Notes: generated from the letters alone by a model not told the origin. 64,000 nucleotides of DNA from Dactylis glomerata (GCA_007115705.1 QXEO01001123.1:186001-250000), one strand, 5' to 3'; counted from the stretch's first letter, positions 23,201-34,302 are shown. A program made the numbers and translations.

Positions 23201-25883
23201 TATCCACCTAATAAAAGATGCAACTTCTAATAGTTTCGCAAACTACTTTATTTATAAAGATGTTGATTTTAGTTTACAAAGGAGTTCTATAGTTCATTCA
23301 TATATACATACTTGTTGCTTGGTACTGGATGAATATCTCTGCACGCACGTGTTGCCCAAACGTTAACGTGCTATTTGCTTTTTTCCTTTATATACACAGG
23401 CCCACAATTATTTCCTTGTTTTTCCGATAAGTACATACAGTTTGGGCCAGCTAGTCAGGACTGTACCTATTCGATTGATGGTTCCGCTCGTTTTACGTGC
23501 CAGACTGTTTTGCTTGATTTTTCTTTTTACTCTTGTATCGTGACAGCGGTGGAGTTTGGTACGTGGCAGGTGTTACATAACTTCTTTTTATCTTTTAATC
23601 TCTACCATAGAATTTATAATCAACGGAGTATATATTTTTATCATATGTGGATTAACGTGGAGTCTTTATTTTTGAACCCCGTATTGTGCTTTTAGTATAT
23701 AATAGATGTTCACGTTTTTTCAAGTGCAAATGTTAAACTACGTTGTATCACTAAGACATATCATATCTACAATTAATAATAAAATGTAGAGTACCAAACA
23801 TATTTTATGAAGCTTTGAAAGATATAAATTATTATGGAAGCTAAGGCAACATGGTTATAAGATAACTTCGAAACATGCGTATCACTAATTTCCTTTTTTA
23901 CAAATTTATTGAACCGACCCATGCATTTACTATAACTGTTCCTGGATTGCTCATTCTATTTGCAGTTGAACCATGAGAATGCAATTAACGCTTACCATGT
24001 TTGAACAATAGGTACACAGGAAGAATCCATCATCAGCTTTATATGGTCACGATGCTGATGACCTAAAAGATCTTATTTTCAAGTGTGGAGGTCTTCCTAA
24101 AGTAATTGTTTCTATAGCTTCCTTATTGGCCACACAGACAGTAACATCGATGGATACTGTACGTTCGTTGAACGAAAAATTTATGCACCATCTAGAGACC
24201 AATCCAGAGTATGATAGTCTGCGGGACCTATTTGAATGGATGTATAACTACTTCCGTACTTGCCCAGATTTCCTCAAGCCATGTATCTTCTACCTATCAA
24301 TTTTTCCTCGAGGTCACAACATCCGGCGAAGGCGACTAGTAAGGAGGTGGATTGCAGAAGGTTACTCCAGAGACAGTGAAGAAGAATCCGCAGTGGATAA
24401 AGGGGAGAATTTCTTCTCCAAGCTCCTTGATCTGAGCATAATCCAGCAGATACCACAGTTAGTCACCAGTGCATTCAGTGACACAAGGATGGTCACGTGC
24501 CAGGTCAATGGCTTCATCCGTGAGTACATCGTGTCACGAAGAATGGAAGAGAACCTTGTGTTTGAACTTGGGCCCAATTGTATCCTAACCACCCAACGCA
24601 CCGGGCGTCACCTCATCATACTAGAAGGGTGGGATAGAGATATAATTGTGTTCGAGAGCATTGACTTTTCACGGCTACGGTCGCTGACTGTTTTTGGAAA
24701 GTGGGACTCATTTTTCATCTCTAAAAGCATGAGGCTACTTCGGGTGCTTGATCTGGAGGACGCAGTGGGTTTGAAAGATGAAGATCTCAAGACCATGGTG
24801 CAGCGGATGCTTCGTCTCAAGTTTCTCTCTTTGCGGGGATGCAGTGAGATCTCCCGTCTGCCAAATTCACTAGGTGATCTCAGGCAGCTGCAGACTCTAG
24901 ATGTGAGGCATACCTCCATAGTCGCATTGCCAGCAAGCATCGACAAGTTGCAGAAGCTGCAGTATATCCGTGCCGGCACCAAAGTCTTAGCAACAACGCC
25001 ACCAACCTCATCTAGAAGGTTGCTGGAGTTCCGCAGAGGTCCTGGCCTAGTTGGTGTTAAGGTGTCAAGAGGGATTGGTAAATTGACGGCGTTGCACACG
25101 CTTGGTGTTGTTAATGTTGGTGCTTCAGGAGGGAACGTAAATATTGAAGAGCTCAAGAAGCTGACCCAATTGCGGAAGCTCGGAGTGTCTGGCATCAACA
25201 AGCATAACAGCAATAAGTTCTTCTCTGAAACCTCATGTCTTGTGCATTTGGAATCCTTGTTAGTACAGCTCGACGAAGGCTGTCAAAGTTGCTTGGATGA
25301 CATCACCCTGCCTTGGGTGAACCTACAGAGCCTTACACTATATGGGCTCAAAGACATGTTGCCGCTAGGAATCCCTCCACTAGCAAACCCTCCACTACCA
25401 AACCCACCACCACCAGGAAATCCTCTTAGAAAGCTCAATAAGTTGGATCTGGAGATAGACACTTTACAGAAAAATGTCATGGAGTACCTAGGCAAGCTAC
25501 CAGAGCTATGTATTCTACACCTTCGAGTCAAGCAAGTCCAGCCTGAGAATGGTAAGCTCCATTTTTGTGCCAAGATGAGTGGTTTGGAGTTAGACACCTT
25601 CAAAAAGGTGAAGATCCTCGAGGTCACCTGCAGGTCCAGTTTAAAAGTAATCTTTGGTTCAAAATCGATGAATAATCTTGAGCTGCTAAAGATTGACTGC
25701 TCCATTGCATCATTTACCATGGAGTTGGACACTAAGCTTACCAACCTGGATCATCTGTCTGAACTGAAGGAAGTATTGATAAAGGGTACAAATGATGAAG
25801 CAATCAAGACAGACCTCGAGGCCCTGCTTGCCAACCATCCAAAAAAACCAGTGGTGAAGCTCGCAGGAGTACCACTGTCCTGA
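17269..25883 (+). CDS. CC-NB-ARC-NB-ARC-LRR immune receptor (NLR), three exons
   Basis: Exons 17269-18360, 20677-21297 and 24012-25883 join at phase-0 GT/AG junctions and give an open frame of 1194 residues. The ATG at 17269 sits in a gccATGG context. Residues 1-130 form an Rx-type coiled coil with an EDVID-like block (YDVEDCIE, ~76-83). The first NB-ARC block is degenerate: the P-loop is GTGGDLGTTS (~208-217, no Lys) and kinase-2 reads YLVVLENL (~297-304, no acidic pair). The second, in exon 2, has an intact P-loop GIAGIGKSAL (Lys ~441) and kinase-2 CLVVIDDL (~504-511). Exon 3 holds a GLPL-like CGGLPKVI (~596), VNG where MHD is usual, and leucine-rich repeats with a Pro-rich insert (~1030). 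NLRs detect pathogen effectors in the cytoplasm; no specificity can be read here. The exon model is inferred from frame and homology, without transcript data. Confidence 0.82.
19050..19600 (-). mobile_element. LINE 3'-end fragment in NLR intron 1
   Basis: On the minus strand, 19350-19598 encodes about 80 residues with CYWNIWKHHNNVAFRG, typical of the extreme C-terminus of plant LINE ORF2, ending at a stop. Beyond the stop lies a short GC-rich 3' UTR (gaacctcttcccccggtgac) leading towards an AT-rich tail. A hAT MITE interrupts the UTR. It is 5'-truncated, as usual for LINE insertions. Confidence 0.65.
19147..19313. mobile_element. hAT-type MITE (8-bp TSD GGTAAGAG)
   Basis: 167 bp with ends cagtggcggacctac and gtagctccgccactg, about 15-bp inverted repeats. 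A perfect 8-bp duplication GGTAAGAG flanks it (19139-19146 and 19314-19321), the hallmark of hAT transposition. It is inserted in the LINE tail inside NLR intron 1. Confidence 0.88.
21298..24011 (+). other. NLR intron 2 (2714 bp)
   Basis: Donor AAAGAG|gtgtgt at 21298, acceptor caatag|GTACAC ending at 24011, phase 0. A Helitron (21503-23706) makes up 2204 bp of it, so the ancestral intron was about 0.5 kb. An alternative acceptor tttgcag at 23965 would bring in-frame stops. Confidence 0.72.
21503..23706 (-). mobile_element. Non-autonomous Helitron in NLR intron 2
   Basis: Read on the minus strand it begins TCTATTATATACTAAAAGCA (at 23706) and ends with the hairpin gccctcgcatttgcgagggc, eight bases, then CTAG (at 21503). 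The flanks are A before the start and T after CTAG, as expected for insertion into AT without duplication. Start and end match the plus-strand element at 39229-40890. No Rep/helicase ORF is present. An extra half-hairpin (ggccctcgcaaatgcg, 23056-23071) inside suggests a composite copy. Confidence 0.78.
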
Positions 25884-26340
25884 AGGGTCGGCATTTTTTT
25901 CTGTTTATTTCCTTTTGGTTTCATTTATCACTAGCTGGCCTGGATCCAGCCTTAGCAATCCCTCGTTTGTTTGCATACCTTTATTTAAATGGCTTGTCAC
26001 TTGTGTGCTTATTTGTTATAAACAATAATTTTTATTATAAATATACTATCGGCAGTCATCTATGGCTAGTTGGACTTGTGCTTACCTTCGTCGTGTGTTG
26101 TGGTTGATCCTGTTATACAGTGTACTGGCACAAAAGAGTTGATTGGGGCTGCAACTTTAATGGTCTTAAAATTGATTAGCATAATCTGCTAATTCCTTGC
26201 TCATTTTCAAAGGAATGTTCAGATTTGGTTTTACGCTTAAAACTGTTTTTATCATTGGTATGAATCAAATAGGGGAATTTCATGGCAATATGTACATATA
26301 GTTAAATCAGAAAATTAAGAAGCGAATTATTGATGAGACC
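25884..26340 (+). other. NLR 3' flank
   Basis: AT-rich sequence after the NLR stop codon, with possible poly(A) signals (for example ataataat-like runs near 26025). No further ORF. Confidence 0.4.
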
Positions 26341-28225
26341 AGTCCCTTAATCGTTTGGTGACATGCTGCCTAAAATGTTTCTATTGTTTATCTGGAGCAT
26401 CATCTCGCACATAAAAATTGTACCGCAACTATCAGCCACTAAGAGGGACAAAAAAAAAGGACAAGATGCACCTGTCCAATGTTGAGTTGATTGTTCTCTG
26501 GAACCATCATCAGACATTGATTGAGAGGAAAAGGAGATCGAAGACGTACTTTGTGCGCCGCTGGACGAAGGCAGGTGGAAGAAAATGCAAGATCCTGCCG
26601 CCACCATCGGCAACAGTCCGGCGCCGAACCCGCCGCCGCCGATCCAACTGCACCGCGACCAGTCACCTCCGTCGTCGCCGGTTGGGTCCCCCCCGCACCG
26701 CATTGCAGCCACCTTGCAGCGCGCCCACCGCGTTCCTGTTCACCCGCCGTCGCCGGAGGACCATTAGCCAGTTATTCCCCGACTCCATCGCCGGAGTTTT
26801 TTTTAGATGTCATCGCCGGACATAGACGATGGCAGTGGCAGGAAATTATTTGCGGGGCCAGAAAGGCCAGATTAATGGGCTAACCTGGAACAGCACAGCC
26901 GACGTGGGCCGATCTGGATTTGATGATTGAGTTGTATGCGGAAGCAGGAAACTCGAAAAACTAAATCAAATGTGAAGTGGGGGGCGTTCAAAAAAAAAGT
27001 GAAGAGGGACTTCAAAAGCATACTCTCTCTAATTAGAAATAAGTATCGGTAATTTTATACTAATTTAATATAAAACTAGACCCTAGTCTCTCAGCTTAAG
27101 CGGCCCCATATCTAGCTTCGTTTGCCATAGTTTTTGAAATATTCCGGTTGTAGCGTCTGCTCTTCTCGCCTAAGTCGGTCCATGGTCCGGCTCCTCTTGA
27201 ATATGGCTAAGAAGAGGATCCGTTAATTTGGGTCTTCGGTCTTCAACATGTTCTCCTTGCTCAGTTGGCAAAAAATGATGCAAACATGACAAAAATGAAT
27301 TACTCTTTACCTTGTTGTGACTGTTTTTAGTGTCCTACGCCTTTCATTCAACAACTCTTTTCCATCAATATATAGTTGAGTGCCCGTGCGTTGCTACGGT
27401 CCCTCGAGTCTCTTTGACAATACGATTTCCATGTTTATGCTAGCACAAATCCAACAGGAAAACGTAAAAATGTGTATACAAGAGAAAATGCAATTTTATA
27501 ACAGTTCCAGAACAAAATAACATAACGGACACCAGACATTTTATTTTATATAACAACCAATTATTATTCTACAGGGGCAAGTAATCATGTAGCACTGCCT
27601 TAAAGTCATTCCATTGAAACATCTCATACTTCAAAGTCCTAAGATGTCACAATAGTCGTTGACACCAGCAATCGTTCTTCCACTACATGAAGGTCTTCAA
27701 TAAAGTTAATAATCAATACAAGTGTAGTACAATATTTAATTTTGTAAAGAGCACAGCATTAAGAAATGTCAGCAAGATTGAGCTGTTCTGGGTCACCATC
27801 AGATCCACAATGCCGAAACAATCGACTTAGCATGCAGTAAAGAAATAATTTCCCATTTAGAACTTAACTTGATGTGAATAGGATCTTCTATTACCTTTAA
27901 ATAAATGTCACCAATATATTGATTTTTTGCTATTATGAGCAGCTCTTAAGCTAACTTTCAGGAAGAAAATCTCATGAACAACAACAAAAATAGAATTTAA
28001 GAGTTGACCCACGGAATCATAACTGGGTGTCAATTAAACTCTGGGTCTAACATATAATTAAACCACCATATCAGCATTTTTGCAAAAATGATACGCGGAT
28101 AATAATAATAGCAGAATTGCAGTATTAACCTTGGTCCAGTACTACTTGTAGTGCACCTCTTATTCTTGTGACTATTTCTTGCTTCACCCACTTCACCAAC
28201 CTACAAGAAAATAAATAGAATCAAA
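26341..28225. other. Intergenic, with a GC-rich block and a Stowaway remnant
   Basis: 26520-26860 is GC-rich with frames on both strands and no recognisable domain. 27020-27075 ('aattagaaataagtatcggtaattttatac') resembles one arm of the Stowaway at 11184-11277 and looks like a truncated copy. The remaining AT-rich sequence up to the CACTA element holds no gene that I can support. Confidence 0.4.
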
Positions 28226-28279
28226 CACTAGTAGAAAAAAGGGCTTCCATTCACCCCAATTAGTCCCCAAACTGTTCGA

Positions 28280-28490
28280 CCCGCGGCTAAAGGGGGCATT
28301 AGTCCCGGTTCATTCGAAAATGTGGGCCAGGGAGCATTAGTCCCGGTTCAAAGGTGCCCTTTAGTCCTGGTTTTTGTCAACAACCGGGGCTAATGAGTAT
28401 GGGCCTTTGGTCCCGGCTCGTGGCTAAAACCGAGACTAAAGGGCACCCTTTAGTCCTGGTTCGTGTCACGAGCCGGGACCAAAGGCCCGT
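28280..28490. repeat. Left subterminal repeats of the CACTA element
   Basis: Several direct and inverted copies of the core tagtcccggttc / gaaccgggacta, some as tagtcctggtt. CACTA transposase binds subterminal motifs of this kind (family knowledge). Confidence 0.7.
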
Positions 28491-28589
28491 TCAAACGAAC
28501 GCCCTCTTCCCGCGCGCTAGTTACGACGACGCTTCGGAATCAATCGAGCATTAACGACGACGCTTCGTATCGTCGCACGCTCGGGAACC

Positions 28590-29514
28590 TGATAGGGCAA
28601 AGGTGTCCGATCTTTCGATGAGATCTTGATACGTCGATTTGGTGGGTGGAGTTTGTGCTTGACGATCCGACTACACGTGCGAAGCTCGTGCGCCAATGCA
28701 ATCGCTAGGACAATCTCCGGGAGTTACTGATCTTGCGGGTGCACGATCAGCCTGACCGGCGAGGGTCTTAATTCCTACCTGAAATCGAGAACAAGTAAGA
28801 ACTAATACAGCAATCAAGATATTGCGGATGAAAGATGTATGCTTTATTCAAAAGGTGGGATTCCGAATAGGCGGTCTTCTTCTGGGCGATTGGCCTCAAA
28901 AGTCGAGCTCGTAGTTGCAGCAAGGGCTAACTTTTAGTCTAATCAAAATCCGAGTTCTAATGACGGCTACGGGGGTATTTGAGGAGGAAAAGGTAGGGGT
29001 GCGACCAGCCATGGGTTGGGTGGTCGAACGGACCCCTAACAGGCCTTTTCTCCTCAAATTCGGACTCCTAAAAGTGGCTGTCTTATTTGCTGCGAAATTT
29101 ACATGGGCCTGGCCCAAAAATAGAAGTGACGCAGCACCATATGTATTTATGGACGAAATTATGAAGTAGCTCTTTGTATATTTCGTCCAAGTCTTCATCC
29201 TTCATTATGGTGGCTTCAAAGTTCTGAAATCTCCACTCGTGGCGTCTTCTTCAATCCTCAAACGCATGCTGCCATCTCCATGCACGATCATGCTCCAATG
29301 CTTGTCCCTCTCATCCATGCTAGGTCCATCATTCCTAAGAGTAACAAACATATCTGATTTAGGCAGCATCATATTCTCATGTATGTGAGAAAGAGTTCCA
29401 AGAAACGAAAGTACCTGATAGTTAAGTTGCTTGGCACGAGCTCGAGTGATGGGTCCTTGTATGTGTTCCGCTGTAGGTACAGCGGGTGTATCAATAGATG
29501 GGATGTCCTCATCA
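28590..29514 (-). mobile_element. 3' LTR of CRM-like element
   Basis: Appears identical base for base to 35438-36362 (constant offset 6848). Its first 310 bp in element orientation also encode the last ~103 residues of the polyprotein. Confidence 0.93.
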
Positions 29515-30071
29515 TGCTCCCCTTCTTGAATTGAAGTCGTCCTCGACGCAACCTCATCTTCTTCACCGAAGTAAGGTTTTAAATCTGCAATGTTAAATGT
29601 AGGACTTACCGTACCAAAATCTGCAGGAAGCTCCAGTTTATATGCATTATCATTGATTTTCTCTATCACCTTAAAAGGACCATCAGCACGTGGCATTAAC
29701 TTAGACTTGCGCAAATCAGGAAAACGATCTTTGCGCAAATGCAACCAAACAAGATCACCAACCTCAAACACAACATGCTTTCGTCCTCTATCCCCAGCAA
29801 CTTTATACTTAACATTCATGCGTTCTATGTTGTCTTTAGTAGTTGCATGCAATTTTAAAATCAATTCAGCACGCTGTGTAGCATCGAAATTATTTTGCAC
29901 TGAAGATGGTAAAGGCAACAAATCAATAGGTGCACGTGGAACAAAACCATAGACAATCTGAAAAGGGCTCATCTTTGTGGTAGAATGCAGCGAACGATTA
30001 TAAGCAAACTCAATATGAGGCAAACATTCCTCCCACAATTTTAAGTTCTTCTTTAAAACAGCCCGCAGCAT
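29205..30071 (-). pseudogene. Frame-shifted C-terminal part of the CRM-like polyprotein, ending inside the 3' LTR
   Basis: This minus-strand frame resumes integrase homology (WEECLPHIEFAYNRSLHS, MSPFQIVYG) after the shift near 30070. It continues through a basic C-terminal domain (VWLHLRKDRFPD, GPFKVIEKINDNAYKLELP) and the GPITRARAKQLN motif. It then crosses the polypurine tract and runs about 103 codons into the 3' LTR before its stop. The methionine at 30071 is internal, not a start. Coding overlap with the 3' LTR is known for CRM elements. Confidence 0.85.
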
Positions 30072-33000
30072 GGTATAAAGTTCTATTAACTACTTCAGTT
30101 TGTCCATCAGTTTGGGGATGACATGTAGTACTAAACAGCAATTTAGTCCCCAACTTAGCCCATAAACATCTCCAAAAGTGGCTAAGAAATTTAGTATCAC
30201 GATCAGAAACAATAGTATTTGGCACACCATGCAAACGAACGATATCACGAAAAAATAATTCAGCAATGTGCGCAGCATCATCGGTCTTGTGACAAGGAAT
30301 AAAGTGTGCCATCTTAGAAAACCGATCCACAACAACAAAAATACTATCCCTCCCCTTCTGTGTACGAGGTAATCCCAAAACAAAGTCCATTGAAATATCC
30401 TCCCAAGGAACACTAGGAACAGGAAGAGGCATATATAAACCATGTGGATTAAGGCGAGACTTAGCTTTTTGACAAGTAGTGCAGCGTGCCACGAATCTCT
30501 CAACATCTCGCCGCATGCGTGGCCAAAAGAAGTGTGCAGCAAGAACATCCTCCGTCTTCTTGACACCAAAGTGTCCCATTAATCCTCCTCCATGCGCCTC
30601 CTGTAACAACAAAAGACGAACGGAACCATCTGGGATGCATAGTTTGTTAGCACGGAACACAAATCCATCATTAAGGATGAATTTGTTCCATGTCCTACCA
30701 TCTTTACAATTTTGCAACACATCTTTAAATTCAGCATCATGCAAGTATTGTTCCTTTATAGTTTCCAACCCAAAAATTTTGAAGTCAAGCTGAGATAACA
30801 TAGTATAACGGCGCGACAAAGCATCAGCAATAATATTATCTTTACCCTTTTTGTGTTTGATAACATAAGGAAAAGATTCAATAAATTCAACCCACTTGGC
30901 ATGGCGACGATTCAGTTTTGCTTGACTACGAATATGCTTCAAAGATTCATGATCAGAATGTATAACAAATTCTTTAGGCCATAAATAATGTTGCCAAGTT
31001 TCTAATGTCCGAACCAGCGCATATAATTCTTTATCATAAGTAGAATAGTTCAGACTAGGCCCACTCAATTTTTCACTAAAATATGCTACAGGTTTGCCCT
31101 CTTGTAATAACACACCTCCCAAACCAATGCCACTAGCATCACATTCAAGTTCAAACGTCTTATTAAAATCAGGAAGTTGGAGTAATGGAGCATGTGTTAA
31201 CTTATCTTTCAGTATCATGAAGGCCTCTTGTTGTGCATCGCCCCAAACAAAGGGCACATCCTTCTTTGTGAGCTCATTCAATGACGCAGCAATAGAACCA
31301 AAATCTTTGACAAAGCGCCTATAAAACCCAGCAAGACCAAGAAAACTCCTTACTTGGGTGACCGTCTTGGGCTGTGGCCAATTATCAATAGCTTCAATCT
31401 TGGCTGGATCAACTTCAATTCCCTGTTCTGTAACAACATAACCAAGAAAAGCAACTCTATTTGTGCAGAAGGTGCACTTCTCAAGATTACCATACAAACG
31501 TGCATCACGTAAAGCATTGAAAACAGCACGTAAATGATCCAAATGGTCCTCTAAAGATTTGCTATATATGAGAATGTCATCAAAATATACCACCACAAAA
31601 CGACCAATAAAAGCACGGAAAACTTCGTTCATCAGTCTCATAAAGGTACTAGGTGCATTAGTTAAACCAAACGGCATTACTAACCACTCATATAAACCGA
31701 ACTTAGTTTTAAAAGCTGTTTTCCATTCATCTCCTAATTGCATACGAATTTGGTGGTAACCACTACGCAAATCAACTTTAGAGAACATAATAGAACCACT
31801 CAACTCATCTAGCATGTCATCCAAACGAGGTATAGGGTGACGATATCGAATGGTAATATTATTAATAGCACGACAATCAGTACACATGCGCGAAGAACCA
31901 TCTTTCTTAGGTACTAAAATAATAGGAACAGCGCATGGACTAAGAGACTCACGAATATAACCTTTGTCCAATAAACTCTGGATCTGTCGTTGTATCTCTT
32001 TTGTTTCTTCAGGATTGGTGCGATATGGCGCACGGTTGGGCAGCGAAGCTCCTGGAATCAAATCAATTTGGTGTTCTATTCCACGAATAGGTGGAAGTCC
32101 AGGTGGAACATCTTGTGGAAAAACATCCATGTATTCCTGCAAAAGGTTAGCAACCGCAGGTGGCAAAGAAGGAGGCATATCCTCAAATGAAAACAGTACT
32201 TCTTTGCAAATAATAGCATAGCATGGAGTAATATTGACATCAATTTCAGCAAGATCAGATTTGCTAGCAAGTAAACAAGGATTCTTCAAACGAATTTCAG
32301 TAGCATGGTTAGAATCAGATTTAGAAGAATGCTTAGGTGGTACAAAATCTGCAGCAATAATCTGATTCTCACTCTTATGTTTGTCCTCATTTTTTAATCT
32401 ACTAGCTCTAGCAAGATCATCTTTCAAAATTTGTTCCGGAGTCATGGGTTTAAGTCCAATTTTCTTGCCAGCATGTGTAAGAGAATACTGATTTGTTTTA
32501 CCATTATGTACAGATTCTCTATCAAATTGCCATGGTCTACCAAGTAACAAAGAACAAGCTTGCATAGGTACAACATCACAATCAACAAAATCTGAATAAG
32601 TACCAATAGTAAAATGCACGCGTGCAGTTCTTGTTACCTTGAGCTTACGGGAGCTCTCAAACCATTGAATGTAATATGGATGAGGTCGTTGTCGTGTGGG
32701 CAGAGCAAGCTTCTCCACCATGTCAATACTAGCCAGATTGTTACAACTCCCTCCATCAATGATGATCCGGATAGCTCTCTCCTTAACAACGCCTCTTGTT
32801 TGAAACAAGTTGTGGCGTTGATCATGCTCAGCCTTGCTCAATTGCACACTCAAGACACGTTGTGCAACTAAGCTCTTGTATTGATCAGCAGTTTCAGCTC
32901 CCATTACCTCCATCTCCTTGTCAGAATCAGAATTGGCACCATCACGTGCAGCAATAAGTGCCAATGTATCATCATCAAAATCACTTGCAGAGTCATATTC

Positions 33001-34281
33001 GCCATCTTCAAGTACCACCATCACACGTTTGGTTCTGCATTCTTTTTCAATGTGACCAAACCCAAAACACTTGCGACATTGAATATCGCGAGTCTTCCCC
33101 GTGGAGGCCATGGAAGAAGAACTCCGTGTCGGACCAGCAGATGGTGATGGAGCAGGAGCAGGAGCAGGTGGCGTTCTTGACGTCGGCGTGGTATACCTGG
33201 AGGTGGAAGGACCTGGTGCATCCCCACGAGAAGGTGGAGCTGATTGGCGCGCAGACCATGAAGAAGTACGACCGGCAGAATTATTAGGTCTTCTCCATGA
33301 TGGTTGACGATCCTGCACTTCAAGTTCAGCTTTGCAAGCAAGGTGAAATAAACGAGTAATAGTATTGTACTCCTTGTAGTCTAAAATATGCTGAATCTCC
33401 TTATTTAAACCACCAAAGAAACGTGCAAGCATAGCTTCATTATCCTCTACAATACCACAACGAATCATGCCCGTTTCTTGATAATACTCTTGTACAGAAT
33501 TTTTGCCTTGTTCTAAACGAGTTAATTTTTTAAGCAAGTCTCGTTGATAATGTGGAGGTACAAAACGAGTACGCATGGCATGTTTTAGACCAAGCCAAGT
33601 AGCAGGAATATTAGCATGATTGACTCGACAATATTCAGACCACCAGATAGAAGCAAAATCAGTAAATTCACATGTAGCAGCACTAACACGCAAATGCTCA
33701 GGGTAGCGTAAACATGCAAAACGTTGCTCTACTTCTAATTCCCAAGTGAGATATGCATCAGGATTATATCTACCCTCAAATGGCGGAATATTTAATTTTA
33801 GCTTAGCCACATGGTCATCATCACGTACCGGACGCGGAGGTGGACGAGCGTTGCGGTTGTATTGCCGCGGACGGCCAGGTGCAGGTTGTTGGACCTCGTC
33901 CTCGTCGAGCTCGTTTTCATCTTCGAACTCGTTTTCCCCCTCGTCAGCAGCATATCCGTCCTGGGTGGCCGCCTCCGTAGCGGCCGCAGCAGCTGCCGCA
34001 GCTGTAAGAGGAACGCGGCGAGCACGTGGTACAGGGACGGCCGGCCGTGGCAGTGGTGGTAAACGGGCCAGGACTTCCTGGAACCGGGCATCGAGCTTGG
34101 TGTTGAAGGATGCCTCAAGACCAGCCATCTTGTCCATCGCATCAGAAAGCTTGGAATCAACATCACCCAAGCGTGTGTCCACATCTTGTGCACGCCCCAC
34201 CAACAGCCGTGTGAAGTGGGCATGCAACTCTGCACTAGTCATCTTCTCTGGATCAACATCATCCTTCGGGGTTCCTGTCAT
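30010..34281 (-). CDS. gag-pol: CRM-like Gag-Pol polyprotein (gag, protease, RT, RNase H, integrase core)
   Basis: One frame of about 1423 residues from the first ATG at 34281 (minus). Order: acidic and Ala/Pro-rich N-terminus; gag core (~160-320); CCHC zinc knuckle CRKCFGFGHIEKEC (~402-415); aspartic protease with IIIDGGSCNNL (~506-516, DGG rather than DTG) and LLLGRPW; RT with the TNPEETKEIQRQ segment, SPCAVP...VPKKDG and the catalytic YFDDILIY (~899-906); RNase H starting at ECDASGIGLGG; integrase zinc domain (H-H, then CTTCQKAK), then the core with MDF, SDRDTKF and QTDGQTEVVNRT. Shortly after that glutamate the frame runs into unrelated residues and stops; the rest of integrase continues in another frame (29205-30071). 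This copy would not make a full integrase unless the shift is a sequencing error or is bypassed. Confidence 0.9.
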   Translation of the reverse strand: MTGTPKDDVDPEKMTSAELHAHFTRLLVGRAQDVDTRLGDVDSKLSDAMDKMAGLEASFNTKLDARFQEVLARLPPLPRPAVPVPRARRVPLTAAAAAAAATEAATQDGYAADEGENEFEDENELDEDEVQQPAPGRPRQYNRNARPPPRPVRDDDHVAKLKLNIPPFEGRYNPDAYLTWELEVEQRFACLRYPEHLRVSAATCEFTDFASIWWSEYCRVNHANIPATWLGLKHAMRTRFVPPHYQRDLLKKLTRLEQGKNSVQEYYQETGMIRCGIVEDNEAMLARFFGGLNKEIQHILDYKEYNTITRLFHLACKAELEVQDRQPSWRRPNNSAGRTSSWSARQSAPPSRGDAPGPSTSRYTTPTSRTPPAPAPAPSPSAGPTRSSSSMASTGKTRDIQCRKCFGFGHIEKECRTKRVMVVLEDGEYDSASDFDDDTLALIAARDGANSDSDKEMEVMGAETADQYKSLVAQRVLSVQLSKAEHDQRHNLFQTRGVVKERAIRIIIDGGSCNNLASIDMVEKLALPTRQRPHPYYIQWFESSRKLKVTRTARVHFTIGTYSDFVDCDVVPMQACSLLLGRPWQFDRESVHNGKTNQYSLTHAGKKIGLKPMTPEQILKDDLARASRLKNEDKHKSENQIIAADFVPPKHSSKSDSNHATEIRLKNPCLLASKSDLAEIDVNITPCYAIICKEVLFSFEDMPPSLPPAVANLLQEYMDVFPQDVPPGLPPIRGIEHQIDLIPGASLPNRAPYRTNPEETKEIQRQIQSLLDKGYIRESLSPCAVPIILVPKKDGSSRMCTDCRAINNITIRYRHPIPRLDDMLDELSGSIMFSKVDLRSGYHQIRMQLGDEWKTAFKTKFGLYEWLVMPFGLTNAPSTFMRLMNEVFRAFIGRFVVVYFDDILIYSKSLEDHLDHLRAVFNALRDARLYGNLEKCTFCTNRVAFLGYVVTEQGIEVDPAKIEAIDNWPQPKTVTQVRSFLGLAGFYRRFVKDFGSIAASLNELTKKDVPFVWGDAQQEAFMILKDKLTHAPLLQLPDFNKTFELECDASGIGLGGVLLQEGKPVAYFSEKLSGPSLNYSTYDKELYALVRTLETWQHYLWPKEFVIHSDHESLKHIRSQAKLNRRHAKWVEFIESFPYVIKHKKGKDNIIADALSRRYTMLSQLDFKIFGLETIKEQYLHDAEFKDVLQNCKDGRTWNKFILNDGFVFRANKLCIPDGSVRLLLLQEAHGGGLMGHFGVKKTEDVLAAHFFWPRMRRDVERFVARCTTCQKAKSRLNPHGLYMPLPVPSVPWEDISMDFVLGLPRTQKGRDSIFVVVDRFSKMAHFIPCHKTDDAAHIAELFFRDIVRLHGVPNTIVSDRDTKFLSHFWRCLWAKLGTKLLFSTTCHPQTDGQTEVVNRTLYHAAGCFKEELKIVGGMFASY

Positions 34282-34302
34282 GGTTAGCGTGGAAGCAAGC
34301 AC

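Noticed and set aside
23966..24011. Alternative NLR exon 3 acceptor at 23965 (tttgcag)
   Set aside because: The extra 46 bases break the phase, and the frame used downstream has a stop (tag) at 24009-24011 in this stretch; the 24012 acceptor keeps phase 0.
24608..25213. 201-aa minus-strand ORF
   Set aside because: Antisense of the NLR LRR exon. The sense frame has clear leucine-rich repeats.
27375..27415. 'gtgcccgtgcgttgctacgg' as a further Helitron 3' hairpin on the minus strand
   Set aside because: The stem is short and the required CTRR plus T context is not met (ctat instead), and no partner 5' end was found.
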